This document shows, in pieces, positions 23,125-31,283 of a stretch of DNA of 33,300 nt (positions are counted from its first letter, which is position 1; each line of letters starts with the position of its first letter). Under the pieces are notes generated by a model. It saw nothing but the letters and a program-made list of their open reading frames with translations, was not told the origin of the DNA and did not search any database. Source of the stretch: CAG-1031 sp964391735. GTDB taxonomy: Bacteria; Bacteroidota; Bacteroidia; Bacteroidales; Muribaculaceae. Made by a program: the position numbers and the translations under genes. Where the stretch lies: the NCBI GenBank assembly GCA_964391735.1, contig CAYMNF010000018.1:1-33300 (forward strand), written 5' to 3'.

Positions 23125-23903
23125 CTCTGAGTTTTTGCAGCCTTTATGCGCATGGCGATACGCTCAAAGGCATCTTTGGTATTTTGCGGGAAGTCGCCCC
23201 TCCTTATCCATGACAGGTAAGAGGGGTCGTCATGCAGAACCTGCAATGCAGGTTTACCCTTGTACTTACCGAAGTTGATAATTTCGCGTCCCTGGTCATC
23301 GTATATCAGTCGGCCCATGAAGTCAACATTCTTCTTCTGTGACGAGAACTCACTGAGGCCGTCAATGTCGGTGGGCAAGTCGCCGTAACGGTCAAGTTGC
23401 GCCAGAAGGACCTCATACGTTGCGCGCGTGTCAGCCATGGCTGAATGAGCCTCCTCCAGGTCCTTGTTGCAGTAGAAGCGATAGGCGGCCACCAGGGTAC
23501 GTTGCTCCTTTTTATGAAAAATGGTTTGCACGTCAACGAACTTGACCTTCGAGAAGTCAAAATTGATTTGCGCGCGCCTGAACTCCTGGTCAAGGATGGG
23601 CACATCAAAGCGGTTTGAGTTGAAGCCCGCAATGTCGCATCCCTCAAAAATTGACTTCAGGCTGTGGGCAACATCCCTGAAGGTAGCACACCCGGCCACA
23701 TCGGCATCGGTGATATGGTGCACGGCTGTGGCATCAGCGGGGATAGGACGCTCGGGGTTGAGGCGCCGCGTACGGCTCTCCTCGCTTCCGTCGGGAAAAA
23801 TCTTCAGGTATGAAAGCTCTACAATGCGGTCTGTGAGCACATTGGTACCTGTTGTTTCAAGGTCAAAAAATATTATCGGCCTTTGTAGTGACAGTGTAGC
23901 CAT
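23121..23903 (-). CDS. DEDDh 3'-5' exonuclease with ExoX-like C-terminal domain
   Basis: A 260-residue DnaQ-fold exonuclease. Motif I is FDLETTG (14-20), motif II is in GFNSNRFDVPIL, and motif III is HSAMADTRATYE, giving the four acidic residues and the histidine of the DEDDh class. A C-terminal segment (about 205-245) reads INFGKYKGKPALQVLHDDPSYLSWIRRGDFP, resembling the small domain at the end of ExoX-like exonucleases. It is 20 nt after dnaN and overlaps coaBC, so it may act with the sliding clamp in proofreading or repair. No obvious QLxLF clamp-binding peptide stands out. It could be the proofreading subunit or a repair nuclease. Confidence 0.9.
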   Translation of the reverse strand: MATLSLQRPIIFFDLETTGTNVLTDRIVELSYLKIFPDGSEESRTRRLNPERPIPADATAVHHITDADVAGCATFRDVAHSLKSIFEGCDIAGFNSNRFDVPILDQEFRRAQINFDFSKVKFVDVQTIFHKKEQRTLVAAYRFYCNKDLEEAHSAMADTRATYEVLLAQLDRYGDLPTDIDGLSEFSSQKKNVDFMGRLIYDDQGREIINFGKYKGKPALQVLHDDPSYLSWIRRGDFPQNTKDAFERIAMRIKAAKTQR

Positions 23904-23923
23904 TTTCTTGCGTTACCGAGACC

Positions 23924-25057
23924 TTAAAATTCGTTTACCAACATCGGCATCAGAACCATAACCAGGTTGGTTTGGGGTTGCTGTTCGCCGGGACTGAAGA
24001 CGCCGGGGCGTGAGGGGTCACTGATAGCTAATTCAACCTCAGGGGTACTGAGTGATGACAGAATCTCGCCGACGTATGGTGCTGAGAAGCCCACCACCAG
24101 TTCACGTCCTTCATAGCTGCAAGGAATTGAGTCCTCAGCACTTGAGTTCAATTGATTCTCGGTAGCCTTGAGTATCAGCAACTCGGGGGTAAACTTGAAG
24201 CGTACCAGTCCGTTAGTACCCTCGCAGCAAGCACCCACACGGCGCAGGGAGCTTTGCAGGGCTCCGCGGTTGATGGTCATGTGGTAGGGATTGTTGTCAG
24301 GGATAACGCGGTTATAGTCGGGATAAGCAGCCTTCAGGAAGCGTGAGGTGAAGGTGAATGTCTCGCTCTTGAATACGACCCCGCGCTCGCCAACAGAAAC
24401 GTTCAGGTTACCCTTGTGTTCAAAAGCAGTTTTCAGCACCGTCATAGACTTTACCGGCAACAGGAATGCGGTTTCGCCCCCGGGCTGAATTGTTTCGTCA
24501 ATAAACCTTACGAGCTTGCGTGTGTCGGTTGACACAAAGACCACCTTGTCAGGCTTTATATCCCAATAAACACCCATAATGTGCGGGCGCAACTGCTCGA
24601 CACCGGCGGCAAACGATGTGTAGTCGGCAACCTTGGTTATGCGCTCCATGTCTACATCAAAGCTAAGGGGCTGCTCTTGCCCGTCAACCGGGTCAGACAA
24701 CGGGAACTCGGCGCCGTCAAACCCGGCGATCTTGAAGTCGCCCATCGAGTAGTGAATCTTAACCTCGCCAGAGGTTTCAGGGTCGGCACTGATGTCCAGC
24801 CCTACATCGGGGAACTCCTTGAGCAGGTCAACAATCTTGCGTGCGTCAACACACACGCAGCCGTCACCCTCAGGCTCCTGTACCCGCAAACGGCCCTCAA
24901 GAAAATTCTCCCCATCCGAGGCTGTAACGGTAAGCAAATCCCCCTCAAGCGTGAGTTTGAAATTGTTGAGAATTTCCAGGGCATTTTTTGAATTTATTAT
25001 TTTGCTCACCGATGACAACAGCGGGTAGAGCGCCTTTTTTGAAACGTTGAATTTCAT
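23924..25057 (-). CDS. dnaN: DNA polymerase III beta sliding clamp
   Basis: A 377-residue processivity clamp. The three repeated domains are recognisable: MKFNVSKKALYPLLSSVSKIINSKNALEILNNF at the N-terminus, the second domain about residues 130-250, and the third with YNRVIPDN leading to the C-terminal NLVMVLMPMLVNEF. This ending is where clamp-binding proteins dock in the family. It is the first gene of a long operon (dnaN, exonuclease, coaBC, DUF4835, recN, rlmB). It is not next to dnaA or recF, so there is no sign of the replication origin here. Confidence 0.97.
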   Translation of the reverse strand: MKFNVSKKALYPLLSSVSKIINSKNALEILNNFKLTLEGDLLTVTASDGENFLEGRLRVQEPEGDGCVCVDARKIVDLLKEFPDVGLDISADPETSGEVKIHYSMGDFKIAGFDGAEFPLSDPVDGQEQPLSFDVDMERITKVADYTSFAAGVEQLRPHIMGVYWDIKPDKVVFVSTDTRKLVRFIDETIQPGGETAFLLPVKSMTVLKTAFEHKGNLNVSVGERGVVFKSETFTFTSRFLKAAYPDYNRVIPDNNPYHMTINRGALQSSLRRVGACCEGTNGLVRFKFTPELLILKATENQLNSSAEDSIPCSYEGRELVVGFSAPYVGEILSSLSTPEVELAISDPSRPGVFSPGEQQPQTNLVMVLMPMLVNEF

Positions 25058-25084
25058 TGTGATCCGTTTAGGTTATATTTTGGG

Positions 25085-25092
25085 CAAAAATA
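25085..25092 (-). promoter_or_regulatory. Promoter -7 element of dnaN operon
   Basis: TATTTTTG on the minus strand matches TAnnTTTG and lies 27 nt before the dnaN start codon. There is no clear TTG at the right spacing upstream. It is close to a similar element on the opposite strand at 25098-25105, so transcription of dnaN and nadE may interfere. Confidence 0.4.
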
Positions 25093-25097
25093 ACAAA

Positions 25098-25105
25098 TAT
25101 TTTTG
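25098..25105 (+). promoter_or_regulatory. Candidate -7 element of nadE
   Basis: TATTTTTG on the plus strand matches TAnnTTTG and would start a transcript with about 80 nt of leader to the nadE ATG at 25189. The A+T-rich setting makes chance matches common, and no -33 element is evident. Confidence 0.3.
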
Positions 25106-25188
25106 AGTTCATTACCATATTACGGCAATAATTGCGAAATTTGCAGCGAGACAATCGGCACACGCCGACAACCAAAATACGGGTATAT

Positions 25189-27099
25189 ATGAGAGACGGT
25201 TTTATGCGAATAGCCGCAGTGTCGCCCAAGCAGCTGGCGGGCGATGTAAACAATTGTGTAGACACCATTTTGAGCACCCTCAAGGGGCTAAACTCAATGC
25301 ACGTTGAGCTTGCCGTTTTCCCTGAGTTGTGCCTGACGGGATACACCGCTGCAGACCTTTTCCATAACCGACGTTTGTTGGATGATGCCGAGCAGGGTTT
25401 CAACAGGCTTGTTGAGGCCTCCCGTTCGTTGACTACCGCCTTCATTGTGGGGTTGCCCGTGCGCACCCAAACGGCGTTGTATAATGCCGCTGCACTTATT
25501 GACCAAGGCACGGTACACATCACGGCAAAGAGCTATATACCCAATTACAATGAGTTCTATGAGCGCCGGTGGTTTGCCCCGGCTCCTTCCGAGCCCCTGG
25601 AGGTTGTGATTGGCGGAAAGAGATACACCCTCACCCCCAACGGCGTGTTTGACGTGAAAGGTGCCTGGGTGGGGATAGAGATCTGTGAGGACCTGTGGGT
25701 ACCCCTGCCCCCCTCCACCGCCATGGCCCTGTCGGGGGCCGAGATTATTTGTAATCTTTCGGCCTCAAATGACCTCATTGGCAAGCATGACTATCTGTGC
25801 GACCTGATACGCAGCCAATCGGCCAGGCTTGTGTGCGCCTATGCCTACTCCTCGGCCGGGGCCGGCGAGTCAACAACCGACCTGGTGTTTGACCCCAAAG
25901 CCATGATTGCCGAGAACGGGAGTATGCTGGCCGAGAGTCCCAGGTGGCAACCATCAGGGAACGCCCGGGCCATTGCTGACATCGATGTGGAGGCCCTGAG
26001 GCGAGACCGCATGCACCTAACCACCTTTAACGATTGCCGTGAACGTAACGGCATACGCCCCCTACCCTCCCCCGCCGGTGACAACTCGGGCTCTGATGAT
26101 CTGCTTTTCCGCAAAGTTAATTCTCACCCCTTTGTCCCGGCTGACAATGCCGACAAAGACAAACGTTGCGGAGAGATTATTGAGATTCAATCCTCAGGGT
26201 TGGCACGGCGCCTTGAGGCTATCGGCTGCTCACATGCCGTTATCGGGATTAGCGGCGGCCTTGACTCAACCCTGGCACTGCTCGTAACGGCGAGAGCATT
26301 CAACAAGTGCGGGCTGCCCCCTGAAAATATTTTGGGCGTGACGATGCCCGGTTTCGGAACAACGGGGCGCACCCACCACAATGCCGTGAAGCTGATGGAG
26401 TGCCTTGGGGTGACGGCGAAAGAGATTTCAATTGTCCCGGCTGTTGAACAACATTTTAAAGATATTGGCCAAGACCCTGATTTGCACGATGTTACATACG
26501 AAAATTCACAGGCACGGCAACGCACCCTGCTGTTGATGGATCTGGCCAACAAGTATAACGGCATAGTGGTTGGCACGGGCGATTTGTCTGAATTGGCCCT
26601 GGGTTGGGCAACCTATAACGGAGATCACATGTCAATGTACGCCGTCAACGCCGGCGTGCCAAAAACCTTGGTGAAATGGTTAGTGCAATGGTTTGCCCAA
26701 CACACCCCTGATGAGGAACTGCACGATGTCCTCAACGACATTATCGACACCCCTGTGTCCCCTGAATTGCTCCCGGCCGAGCAGGACGGCACCATTGCTC
26801 AGAAAACTGAGCACATTGTGGGGCCCTATGAGCTGCATGACTTCTTTCTGTATCACACCCTGCGTTATGGTCGCGCGCCTGAGACAATCCTAAAGCTTGC
26901 CCGTAAAGCATTCAGTGCCGACCAATACAGCACCGAGGAGTTGGAGCGGTGGCTTAACACCTTCAACCGTCGGTTCTTTACTCAACAGTTTAAACGCTCA
27001 TGTTTGCCCGACGGGCCTAAGGTTGGCAGCGTGTGCCTGTCGCCCCGTGGAGACTGGCGCATGCCCAGCGACTTCCCTTACATCCCCTGGACGCTGTGA
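25189..27099 (+). CDS. nadE: Glutamine-dependent NAD+ synthetase
   Basis: Makes NAD+ from deamido-NAD+ using glutamine. I start at 25189 (636 residues) because MRDGFMRIAAVSP aligns with the usual Bacteroidetes N-terminus; the in-frame ATG at 25132 would add 19 unlikely residues. The N-terminal nitrilase-fold glutaminase has its triad in VFPELCLTGY (Glu), TAKSYIPNYNEFYERRWF (Lys) and GIEICEDLW (Cys). The C-terminal synthetase has the pyrophosphate loop GISGGLDSTLAL, GTGDLSELALGWATYNGDHMSMY, and the usual C-terminal SVCLSPRGDWRMPSD. It ends 14 nt from the convergent DUF5063 gene. NadD, the preceding enzyme, is encoded just beyond on the other strand. Confidence 0.97.
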   Translation: MRDGFMRIAAVSPKQLAGDVNNCVDTILSTLKGLNSMHVELAVFPELCLTGYTAADLFHNRRLLDDAEQGFNRLVEASRSLTTAFIVGLPVRTQTALYNAAALIDQGTVHITAKSYIPNYNEFYERRWFAPAPSEPLEVVIGGKRYTLTPNGVFDVKGAWVGIEICEDLWVPLPPSTAMALSGAEIICNLSASNDLIGKHDYLCDLIRSQSARLVCAYAYSSAGAGESTTDLVFDPKAMIAENGSMLAESPRWQPSGNARAIADIDVEALRRDRMHLTTFNDCRERNGIRPLPSPAGDNSGSDDLLFRKVNSHPFVPADNADKDKRCGEIIEIQSSGLARRLEAIGCSHAVIGISGGLDSTLALLVTARAFNKCGLPPENILGVTMPGFGTTGRTHHNAVKLMECLGVTAKEISIVPAVEQHFKDIGQDPDLHDVTYENSQARQRTLLLMDLANKYNGIVVGTGDLSELALGWATYNGDHMSMYAVNAGVPKTLVKWLVQWFAQHTPDEELHDVLNDIIDTPVSPELLPAEQDGTIAQKTEHIVGPYELHDFFLYHTLRYGRAPETILKLARKAFSADQYSTEELERWLNTFNRRFFTQQFKRSCLPDGPKVGSVCLSPRGDWRMPSDFPYIPWTL

Positions 27100-27113
27100 T
27101 ACCCTGATGGGAT

Positions 27114-27629
27114 TTACTCCTCTTCGGTAAGGGAGAAGTGGAGGGCATTGAGCGGACGCATGACGTTGACAAGCCTTTGTGACCAGAACTGCTCAAAGTC
27201 ATCGGTTACAGCGGCAAAGAACTCACCGGCAAGTTCGTCGGGAGCATCACGCACACCCTCAAGAAAATTATACATCTCCTGAAAAATATCAGCCAGATGT
27301 TCAGCTATTGAAGCACCGATAGGGGTGTCGCTGTACTTCATGTCCTGTTCAAAAACCTCAAGGAAGGTATCATCAGGGCCGTAGAGGGTCTCAATGCCCA
27401 AACGCACCGAGTTGTAATAGTCCTCATCAAGGGCTGCCGGGATATACGCCTCGACATCCTCGCCGGCCTCACGGATGGTGCGCAACAGACCGTCAGCGGT
27501 TATGTACAGGCGCGGCAAAAGGCGCACGGCCTCGTTGGTGAACGCTGCCGGGGTTGATTGGGGTGCGTTCTCAACCAAAGCACAATACTCGTTGGCTAAG
27601 GCAATAAATGTAAGCTGATTGTTTGTCAT
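27114..27629 (-). CDS. DUF5063 protein
   Basis: A 171-residue soluble protein, acidic and mostly helical by composition, without signal peptide or membrane segment. The start TNNQLTFIALANEYCALVENA and the segment LLPRLYITADGLL are what I associate with DUF5063, a Bacteroidetes family without known function. It has no catalytic motif that I recognise. It is the last gene of the yicC-gmk-nadD operon and its start overlaps the nadD stop by 4 nt, hinting at coupled expression rather than a shared pathway. Confidence 0.75.
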   Translation of the reverse strand: MTNNQLTFIALANEYCALVENAPQSTPAAFTNEAVRLLPRLYITADGLLRTIREAGEDVEAYIPAALDEDYYNSVRLGIETLYGPDDTFLEVFEQDMKYSDTPIGASIAEHLADIFQEMYNFLEGVRDAPDELAGEFFAAVTDDFEQFWSQRLVNVMRPLNALHFSLTEEE

Positions 27630-28219
27630 TGCAATTGATATAGATTATGCTCCCTGATATACTCGGCCACCCCCGGGGGCATAAAGATGTCGACATCCTT
27701 GCCCTGAGCTATGGCCTTGCGCAGGAACGTTGAGCTCAGCGATGACAACGGGGCATTGACCACCTTGATGTTAAGGTCCAGAACCGTCGGCACAGGATAT
27801 CCCGGCCGGGGATAAACAATAAGACCGTAATCCCCAAGAATCTTGTCATAGGCGCGCCATTGCTCAAAGATGCGCAGGTTGTCACTGCCAATAATCGGCT
27901 TGAAACGCCGACGGGGATAGCGCTTATGAAGGGCTTGCAGGGTTGTGATGGTATATGACGGCCGCGGTAGCGACAGCTCAAGGTCACAAACCCCCACTCC
28001 GGGCAGATTGCGGGTAGCTATCTTCAGCATCTCCAGGCGGTGCAAATCGGGGATAAGCTCCAGGGAGTGTACCTTTAGGGGGTTAAGGGGTGACAGGGTT
28101 AGCCATACCTCACTGAGGTTGGTAAACTCAACAAGGTATTTGGCAACCAGCAGGTGCCCTATATGCACCGGGTTGAATGACCCCCCGAGGATTCCTATCA
28201 ATGGTTTCTCTTCACTCAT
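27626..28219 (-). CDS. nadD: Nicotinate-nucleotide adenylyltransferase
   Basis: A 197-residue enzyme that joins nicotinate mononucleotide and ATP to deamido-NAD+, the substrate of NadE. The nucleotidyltransferase signature GGSFNPVHIGHLLVAKYL lies at 12-29, and the C-terminal ISSTxxR-type motif reads LSSTFLRKAI. The order of SPLNPLKVHSLELIPDLHRLEMLKIA and ELSLPRPSYTITTLQAL is as in NadD. Length is normal. It overlaps gmk by 8 nt and the DUF5063 gene by 4 nt. Confidence 0.95.
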   Translation of the reverse strand: MSEEKPLIGILGGSFNPVHIGHLLVAKYLVEFTNLSEVWLTLSPLNPLKVHSLELIPDLHRLEMLKIATRNLPGVGVCDLELSLPRPSYTITTLQALHKRYPRRRFKPIIGSDNLRIFEQWRAYDKILGDYGLIVYPRPGYPVPTVLDLNIKVVNAPLSSLSSTFLRKAIAQGKDVDIFMPPGVAEYIREHNLYQLQ

Positions 28220-28787
28220 TCTTCAGAAATGTTGTACATGCGTCTGCCACCTCTTTCACGGCCTTCTCCAGGTCATCATTGACGACGACACGGTCAAAAG
28301 CAGGGGCTTGAGCCAACTCATACCCCGCGCGTTCGAGGCGCTTTTCAATGTCGGCAGCTGAGTCGGTGTTGCGACCTTCAAGGCGCCGGCGCAGGGCATC
28401 TATTGACGGGGGTTGGATAAACAGTGCCAAAGCGCGGTCCCCGTAAAGTTTCTTCACATTCAAAGCCCCCTTGACATCCAGGTCCAGCACACAGTGATGC
28501 CCGGACTCAAGTATGCGGTCGATCTCAGACTTCAGCGTCCCGTAGAAACGGCCGGGGTAAACCTCCTCATACTCAACAAATTCGCCGTCTGCTATACGCC
28601 GGCGAAACTCATCGGCGGTGAGAAAGCGGTACTCCACGCCATCTCGCTCGTTGCCCCGCGGGGGTCGGGATGTTGCTGATACCGAAAACTTCATCTCGGG
28701 TACCTGCGGGTCATTGCTGAGTCTGTTGATGATGGTGCTTTTCCCGGTGCCTGATGGCGCGGAAAATATGACGATTTTGGGCTGCAT
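28212..28787 (-). CDS. gmk: Guanylate kinase
   Basis: A 191-residue enzyme that converts GMP to GDP with ATP. The P-loop is SAPSGTGKSTI (9-19). The GMP-binding region follows with SVSATSRPPRGNERDGVEYRFLTADEF and EYEEVYPGRFYGTL. The lid and C-terminal parts contain LDLDVKGALNVKKLYGDRALALFIQPPSIDALRRRLEGR. Length and order are normal. It overlaps nadD by 8 nt and follows yicC by 40 nt. Confidence 0.97.
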   Translation of the reverse strand: MQPKIVIFSAPSGTGKSTIINRLSNDPQVPEMKFSVSATSRPPRGNERDGVEYRFLTADEFRRRIADGEFVEYEEVYPGRFYGTLKSEIDRILESGHHCVLDLDVKGALNVKKLYGDRALALFIQPPSIDALRRRLEGRNTDSAADIEKRLERAGYELAQAPAFDRVVVNDDLEKAVKEVADACTTFLKNE

Positions 28788-28827
28788 TCTCGTGTCGGTA
28801 ATTTAGATTTAGGGCTTTAGGCGGGGG

Positions 28828-29706
28828 TCAAAGAACGTTCAGGACCTGCTCCTTGATTTGTTCAAGTTCATCCTTCATCTTCACAACCTGTTGCTGCATA
28901 AGCACATGGTTGCTCTTTGAACCCAACGTGTTGATTTCGCGACCGATTTCCTGGGCAATAAACCCAAGCTTTTTCCCTTGGGATTGCGAGTCGGTCATGG
29001 TGTCGAGGAAGTAGCGCAGGTGCCCGGCAAGGCGTTGCTTCTCCTCGGTGACGTCAAGTTTCTCAATGTAAAATATCATCTCCTGCTCGAGGCGTGCACG
29101 GTCCACATCGACCTGCTTCAGCTCGGCCAGGGCCTCCTCGATGCGTTGCTTGATCTTGGGTACGCGCTCCCTCTCCCACGGCTCGATTTCCCTCAGCAAG
29201 TCAGCAATTTTTTTGATGCGCGCAGCAAAGAACTCTTCAAGCTTCACCCCCTCGGCCCTGCGAAATTCAATCAGGGACTCTGTGGCGGTATCCAAGGCGC
29301 TGAGCATACCGTTAACAACCTCCGGGTCAACCTCATGGTCCTCTTCGGCCTCGACGAGCACCTCGGGCATTCTCAGCAGCAGCGCGTGCCAATCGGCCGG
29401 TTCGGGGAGTCCCATAATGGCGTTTGCCTCAGCTATCTGTTGGCGGTACCCCTTCATTACCTCGACATTCAGCACCGTGTGAGCGGCATGTTTTGTCTGT
29501 TGTATGGTGATGAAGACATCAATCTTGCCGCGGCCAAGACGCTCGGCAAAGCGACGGCGAACCTCAAGCTCAACACCGCGCAGGGTGTGGGGCAACCGAA
29601 CCGACAGGTCAGCTTGCTTTGAGTTTAACGACTTTATTTCAACAGTAACCTTTCCGTTAGGTATTTGCGCTGTGGCTTTTCCAAAGCCGGTCATGGAAAG
29701 TAGCAT
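28828..29706 (-). CDS. yicC: YicC-family endoribonuclease
   Basis: A 292-residue protein of the YicC/YloC family; members have been linked to RNA cleavage and to stationary phase. I start at the ATG at 29706 (MLLSMTGFGKA), which fits the family N-terminus; an upstream in-frame GTG at 29733 would add nine residues and run into the -7 element at 29733-29740. The YicC N-terminal domain covers about 1-150 (MTGFGKA, VEIKSLNSKQADLSVRLP). The C-terminal DUF1732 domain ends with YFLDTMTDSQSQGKKLGFIAQEIGREINTLGSKSNHVLMQQQVVKMKDELEQIKEQVLNVL, the usual signature. It heads the yicC-gmk-nadD-DUF5063 operon, a gene order common in the phylum. Confidence 0.93.
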   Translation of the reverse strand: MLLSMTGFGKATAQIPNGKVTVEIKSLNSKQADLSVRLPHTLRGVELEVRRRFAERLGRGKIDVFITIQQTKHAAHTVLNVEVMKGYRQQIAEANAIMGLPEPADWHALLLRMPEVLVEAEEDHEVDPEVVNGMLSALDTATESLIEFRRAEGVKLEEFFAARIKKIADLLREIEPWERERVPKIKQRIEEALAELKQVDVDRARLEQEMIFYIEKLDVTEEKQRLAGHLRYFLDTMTDSQSQGKKLGFIAQEIGREINTLGSKSNHVLMQQQVVKMKDELEQIKEQVLNVL

Positions 29707-29732
29707 GGTAATCAGTTCCTTATTTTTCACCA

Positions 29733-29740
29733 CAAAATTA
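29733..29740 (-). promoter_or_regulatory. Promoter -7 element of yicC operon
   Basis: TAATTTTG on the minus strand matches TAnnTTTG and lies 26 nt before the yicC ATG. It is back to back with the tsaB element at 29762-29769, giving a compact divergent promoter region of about 80 nt. Confidence 0.4.
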
Positions 29741-29761
29741 ATAAGAATGGTGAAAATAGCC

Positions 29762-29769
29762 TAACTTTG
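29762..29769 (+). promoter_or_regulatory. Promoter -7 element of tsaB
   Basis: TAACTTTG on the plus strand matches TAnnTTTG exactly, 20 nt before the tsaB ATG. Together with the opposed element at 29733-29740 it fills the yicC-tsaB gap. No good TTG -33 element is visible. Confidence 0.45.
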
Positions 29770-29789
29770 CAAAAAAAATTCCACCCCTT

Positions 29790-30491
29790 ATGGCCACATT
29801 ACTGCTTCTTGACACCTCAACCACAGCCTGTTCGGTAGCCCTGACCGATGACGGGCAGGTGTTGTTGCATCCCCATACCCTGCAACCCCAGCAACATGCC
29901 ACGGTGCTGAGCGGGTTCATCAAAGAATGCCTTGACCATGCTGCGGAGCACAATCTCAAGATTGATGCCGTGGGCGTTAGCATGGGGCCGGGCAGTTATA
30001 CCGGTCTGCGCATAGGGTTGTCTGAGGCTAAAGGTCTGGCGTACGCCCTTGACGTCCCCCTGATAGGGGTCTCGACCCTTGAGCTGCTTGCCGTAACGGC
30101 TATGTTCAGCGGGGACTTCACCGGCGAGGAGCTGTTGATACCCATGATTGATGCCCGGCGCATGGAGGTTTACACGGCTATCTATACGCCGGCACTCGAG
30201 GCCATAGAAGGCCCGCATCCTCTGATTCTAACCCCGGGTTGCCTCAACGATATTGTGACCGCCAACGGGGGGAAGGCCATAGCGGTGGGTGATGGCGCGG
30301 CAAAAAGCGTTGAGGCCTGGGGGGCAGCTTCCCCGGGGGTAAAAATCCAGGGAGAGACAGTGCCATTGGCGGCAAACATGCTGGCACTTGCCGAGCGTGC
30401 CTGGCACCGCCGGGAGTTCCTTGACCTTGCCTACTCGGTGCCCGAATACCTCAAGGAATTCAGGGCCCTGAAGCCTAAAAAACCATTCTGA
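29790..30491 (+). CDS. tsaB: tRNA N6-threonylcarbamoyladenosine protein TsaB
   Basis: A 233-residue ASKHA-fold protein that supports TsaD in making t6A at position 37 of ANN-decoding tRNAs. The N-terminal phosphate loop LLDTSTTACSVAL is typical, followed by QQHATVLSGFIKECL and the diagnostic VSMGPGSYTGLRIGLSEAKGLAYALDVPLIGVSTLE. The length is normal. A small GC hairpin (30503-30517) follows the stop but lacks a downstream U-run, so read-through into porT is possible. Confidence 0.95.
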   Translation: MATLLLLDTSTTACSVALTDDGQVLLHPHTLQPQQHATVLSGFIKECLDHAAEHNLKIDAVGVSMGPGSYTGLRIGLSEAKGLAYALDVPLIGVSTLELLAVTAMFSGDFTGEELLIPMIDARRMEVYTAIYTPALEAIEGPHPLILTPGCLNDIVTANGGKAIAVGDGAAKSVEAWGAASPGVKIQGETVPLAANMLALAERAWHRREFLDLAYSVPEYLKEFRALKPKKPF

Positions 30492-30547
30492 GGCGTCCTT
30501 TTTTGCCCGCCGGGCAATATCGCCGCGCGTGATGCGTTAACTAAACA

Positions 30548-31279
30548 ATGAAGCGCATAACCCAACCATTGACTGCCTTGTTGCTGACGGCTTTATTATG
30601 CCTGGCAGCAGTGCCGGCATCGGCTCGCCGTGTCAACGACAAGTTGATGAACAGGCCCTATGCCGACAATCGCGCATGGCATTTGGGGTTCTCGGTGGGT
30701 GTGCATGCCCAGGACGCCAGTTTCACCCACAACGGCTTTGTTGGCGAGGACGGACAGACATGGTTCATGGACCAGCCGGCCTACTCACCGGGGTTCTGTG
30801 TCAACGGCCTGGTGGACTTCAGGCTCAACACCTACTTTAACGTGCGACTGTCCCCCGGCATGTACTTCGGCAACCGAGAGATCAAGATGGTTGATACCAC
30901 AAACGGTGGTCAAGAGAAGCAGAACATGAAGAGTGCCTACGTTGTGATGCCTATCGAGCTGAAATATTCAGCCATGCGTTGGGGCAACTCACGTCCCTAC
31001 CTTATCGGGGGTGTCATGCCGGCCTTTGACGTGTCGAAAAAGCGCAGCGACTTCCTTAAGTTCAAGCCCTTTGACACCTACCTGACCGTGGGATTCGGGT
31101 GCGACTTTTACCTGCCGTTCTTCAAATTCTGTCCGGAGGTAAAATTCTGCTTTGGCCTTGCCGACCTGCTTGAGCGCAAGCGTCCTGACCTGGTGGATGA
31201 CCCCGGCAAAATGATAATGACCGAGTCATTGGCCAAGGCCAAATCAAAAATGATAGTGCTAACATTCTATTTTGAATAA
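30548..31279 (+). CDS. porT: PorT-family T9SS outer-membrane protein
   Basis: A 243-residue protein with a signal peptide (1-26, ASA-R cleavage likely). The body is rich in amphipathic beta-strand patterns, such as HLGFSVGVHAQDASFTH, FNVRLSPGMYFGNREIKMV, YVVMPIELKYSA and PYLIGGVMPAFDVS, ending in IVLTFYFE with a C-terminal aromatic residue as in outer-membrane barrels. The pattern and length match PorT/SprT, an eight-stranded barrel required for type IX secretion in Porphyromonas. It lies 56 nt after tsaB and 4 nt before porP. General OmpW/PorT-like barrels look similar, but the neighbours porP and gldK support the T9SS call. Confidence 0.85.
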   Translation: MKRITQPLTALLLTALLCLAAVPASARRVNDKLMNRPYADNRAWHLGFSVGVHAQDASFTHNGFVGEDGQTWFMDQPAYSPGFCVNGLVDFRLNTYFNVRLSPGMYFGNREIKMVDTTNGGQEKQNMKSAYVVMPIELKYSAMRWGNSRPYLIGGVMPAFDVSKKRSDFLKFKPFDTYLTVGFGCDFYLPFFKFCPEVKFCFGLADLLERKRPDLVDDPGKMIMTESLAKAKSKMIVLTFYFE

Positions 31280-31283
31280 CCTG

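Noticed and set aside
25132..25188. Nineteen-residue N-terminal extension of NadE from the ATG at 25132
   Set aside because: The family N-terminus matches the ATG at 25189; the added residues are basic and polar without similarity.
28978..29622. 214-codon plus-strand ORF opposite yicC
   Set aside because: Antisense to a well-conserved gene, with no domain and no promoter.
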